The position numbers and the translations under genes are program-made. A DNA stretch of 5,422 bases. It comes from Solobacterium sp. (GTDB lineage: Bacteria > Bacillota_I > Bacilli_A > Erysipelotrichales > Erysipelotrichaceae). The DNA is taken from NCBI GenBank assembly GCA_017419465.1, contig JAFOLE010000164.1, forward strand, positions 1-5,422, given 5' to 3'. The notes under the pieces were generated by a model. It made no database searches, was not told the DNA's origin, and saw only the letters and a program-made list of their open reading frames with translations. Shown here piece by piece: positions 4,508 to 5,422 of this stretch (positions are counted from its first letter, which is position 1; every line of letters begins with the position of its first letter).

Positions 4508-5422
4508 ATGAAACTCTTTTCCGCATATGATACCGAGATCCGGTACGGCATGAATGACAATGGTGTCATCATCTCTCTGAACAAAAGAGTTCTTGATGAC
4601 ACACTTTCCGTATGCCGTAATGCGCTCGCCTATATCATCCCGGTCCTGAACGGCCACTATGAGGAATGGGAAGCGCTTAAAGGAACCGACCGGAATAACT
4701 GTTGTGAACATCTGATCCACAGTACGAAGAAGAATACGGCAGTATGTGACTTTGACGCTGTATTCTATAAGTTTCCTTCCGGGATCCGCAGGTCTGCGGT
4801 ATCGGAAGCGATGGGGATCGTCAGTTCCTACCGTTCAAACCTTAAGAACTGGGAAGAAGACCCAAAGGGGAATGAGCCGAAACTCTCATATGATCATTAC
4901 TGGATGCCCGTCATCTACCGGAAGAGTCCTGCCTATGCCGGAGGTGAGATCGAAAAATGCGGACGTCTTGTGTATCGGCTCAAGGTATACAGGAACCATG
5001 ACTGGGTGTGGATGCCGGTCGTGCTTGGAAACAATGATGTTTCCTATATCGAACGTCACTGTGCGGGAAGAAAGGAGTGCAGTCCTGCGCTCAGGAAGTC
5101 ACACGGCAGATATTACATAACCTGGGCATTCGAAGAACGGACGGAACTGCATGACACAGATGTCATGGACCGCAGGATCTGTGCGGTAGATCTCGGTATC
5201 TGTTCGGATGCGACCTGTACGATGATGGATTCAGCTGGAACTGTCTATGCGAGAAAAGTGATCACTATCGCCTATGAAAAAGACCAGGTGAACCATCTGT
5301 GCAGCCGGATCCGGAAGAACCAGAAAGCCGGCAGATCTGTGAAAGAGCTCTGGGCATATGCGCAGAATTACAACCGTATGCTTGCGCGTAAGGTATCCGC
5401 TGCGATCATCGCATTTGCGGAA
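4508..5422 (+). CDS. tnpB: TnpB, RuvC-family RNA-guided nuclease of IS605 (3' end outside window)
   Basis: From ATG 4508 the frame is open for 305 codons to the last base. The segment RRICAVDLGICSDATC (222-237) is the RuvC-I motif of TnpB, with Asp228 as the first catalytic acid (family pattern GIDLGxxxxAT). Upstream are Trp- and Tyr-rich strands such as HDWVWMPVVLG (164-174) and a stretch GRYYITWAFEE (200-210) that corresponds to the family's beta-strand segment just before RuvC-I. The window ends in ARKVSAAIIAFAE, the helix that usually precedes RuvC-II (ExL). RuvC-II, the zinc finger and RuvC-III are therefore not visible, and intactness cannot be judged. TnpB is a guide-RNA-directed DNA nuclease that helps maintain the element. 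Asp228 lies somewhat later than in compact TnpBs (near 190), so the N-terminal part is longer. The start has only a weak ribosome binding site (AAAGTGA, 4497-4503), but no better in-frame start follows. Placement opposite tnpA supports the call. Confidence 0.85.
   Translation, partial: MKLFSAYDTEIRYGMNDNGVIISLNKRVLDDTLSVCRNALAYIIPVLNGHYEEWEALKGTDRNNCCEHLIHSTKKNTAVCDFDAVFYKFPSGIRRSAVSEAMGIVSSYRSNLKNWEEDPKGNEPKLSYDHYWMPVIYRKSPAYAGGEIEKCGRLVYRLKVYRNHDWVWMPVVLGNNDVSYIERHCAGRKECSPALRKSHGRYYITWAFEERTELHDTDVMDRRICAVDLGICSDATCTMMDSAGTVYARKVITIAYEKDQVNHLCSRIRKNQKAGRSVKELWAYAQNYNRMLARKVSAAIIAFAE

Larger units (their letters stand above)
3903..5422. mobile_element. IS200/IS605-type insertion sequence, left part (right end outside window)
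   Basis: Divergent tnpA (minus) and tnpB (plus) genes are the IS605-style arrangement. Such elements lack terminal inverted repeats and target duplications and move as single strands through hairpins near their ends, inserting 3' of a short specific target. The left end must lie left of the tnpA stop at 3953 and right of the FakA-like start at 3846, most likely within 3897-3927. The start given here assumes that TTGAA (3898-3902) is the flanking target; that is a guess by analogy with the TTGAT target of ISDra2. The right end, and any guide-RNA scaffold overlapping the tnpB 3' end, are beyond the window. Confidence 0.8.

Noticed and set aside
4394..4720. Upstream extension of tnpA to a 255-residue protein
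   Set aside because: The extra 109 residues are antisense to the tnpB start and the control region, do not resemble TnpA, and a strong ribosome binding site (4405-4401) marks the start at 4393.
1..5422. CRISPR array, tRNA, rRNA or riboswitch
   Set aside because: No regularly spaced repeats with unique spacers, no tRNA cloverleaf or rRNA segment, and no leader long enough for a known riboswitch were seen. The regular 99-bp pattern in 1-387 is explained by ankyrin repeats.

Overview
The window looks like chromosomal DNA from a Bacillota (Firmicutes) bacterium of middling GC content. Evidence is strong AGGAGG-type ribosome binding sites, TATAAT promoters with TGn extensions, a FusA2-type EF-G paralogue, a CPBP membrane protein and a small FakA-like protein. 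An Erysipelotrichia or Clostridia relative fits, but the sequence alone does not settle the taxon.

Layout, left to right. (1) Bases 1-387: the 3' end of an ankyrin-repeat gene, followed after 19 nt by (2) an EF-G-like translational GTPase at 407-2479. These are probably co-transcribed and end at a hairpin terminator at 2491-2525. (3) A separate unit, 2579-3508, encodes a nine-segment (approximately) CPBP/Abi-type membrane protein whose protease motifs are partly lost; it has its own TATAAT box and a GAAA-loop terminator. (4) Converging on it from the minus strand is an 85-residue protein (3589-3846) resembling only the HxHTN-containing segment of the fatty acid kinase subunit FakA/YloV, with its own extended -10 promoter and a terminator whose RNA loop is UUCG. 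(5) From about 3900 to the right edge lies the left part of an IS200/IS605-type insertion sequence: a subterminal hairpin, tnpA (HUH/Y1 transposase) on the minus strand, a 114-bp divergent control region, and tnpB (RuvC nuclease family) on the plus strand, still open at base 5422. The tnpB gene is visible only as an unterminated reading frame.

The genes do not form one obvious pathway. The clear relationships are the ankyrin/EF-G operon, the convergent CPBP/FakA-like pair with back-to-back terminators, and the transposon sitting directly upstream of the FakA-like gene's promoter. I did not find a clearly new multi-gene system. The best leads are the degenerate CPBP catalytic motifs, the orphan FakA-like domain, and the divergent tnpA/tnpB control region with overlapping promoter candidates.
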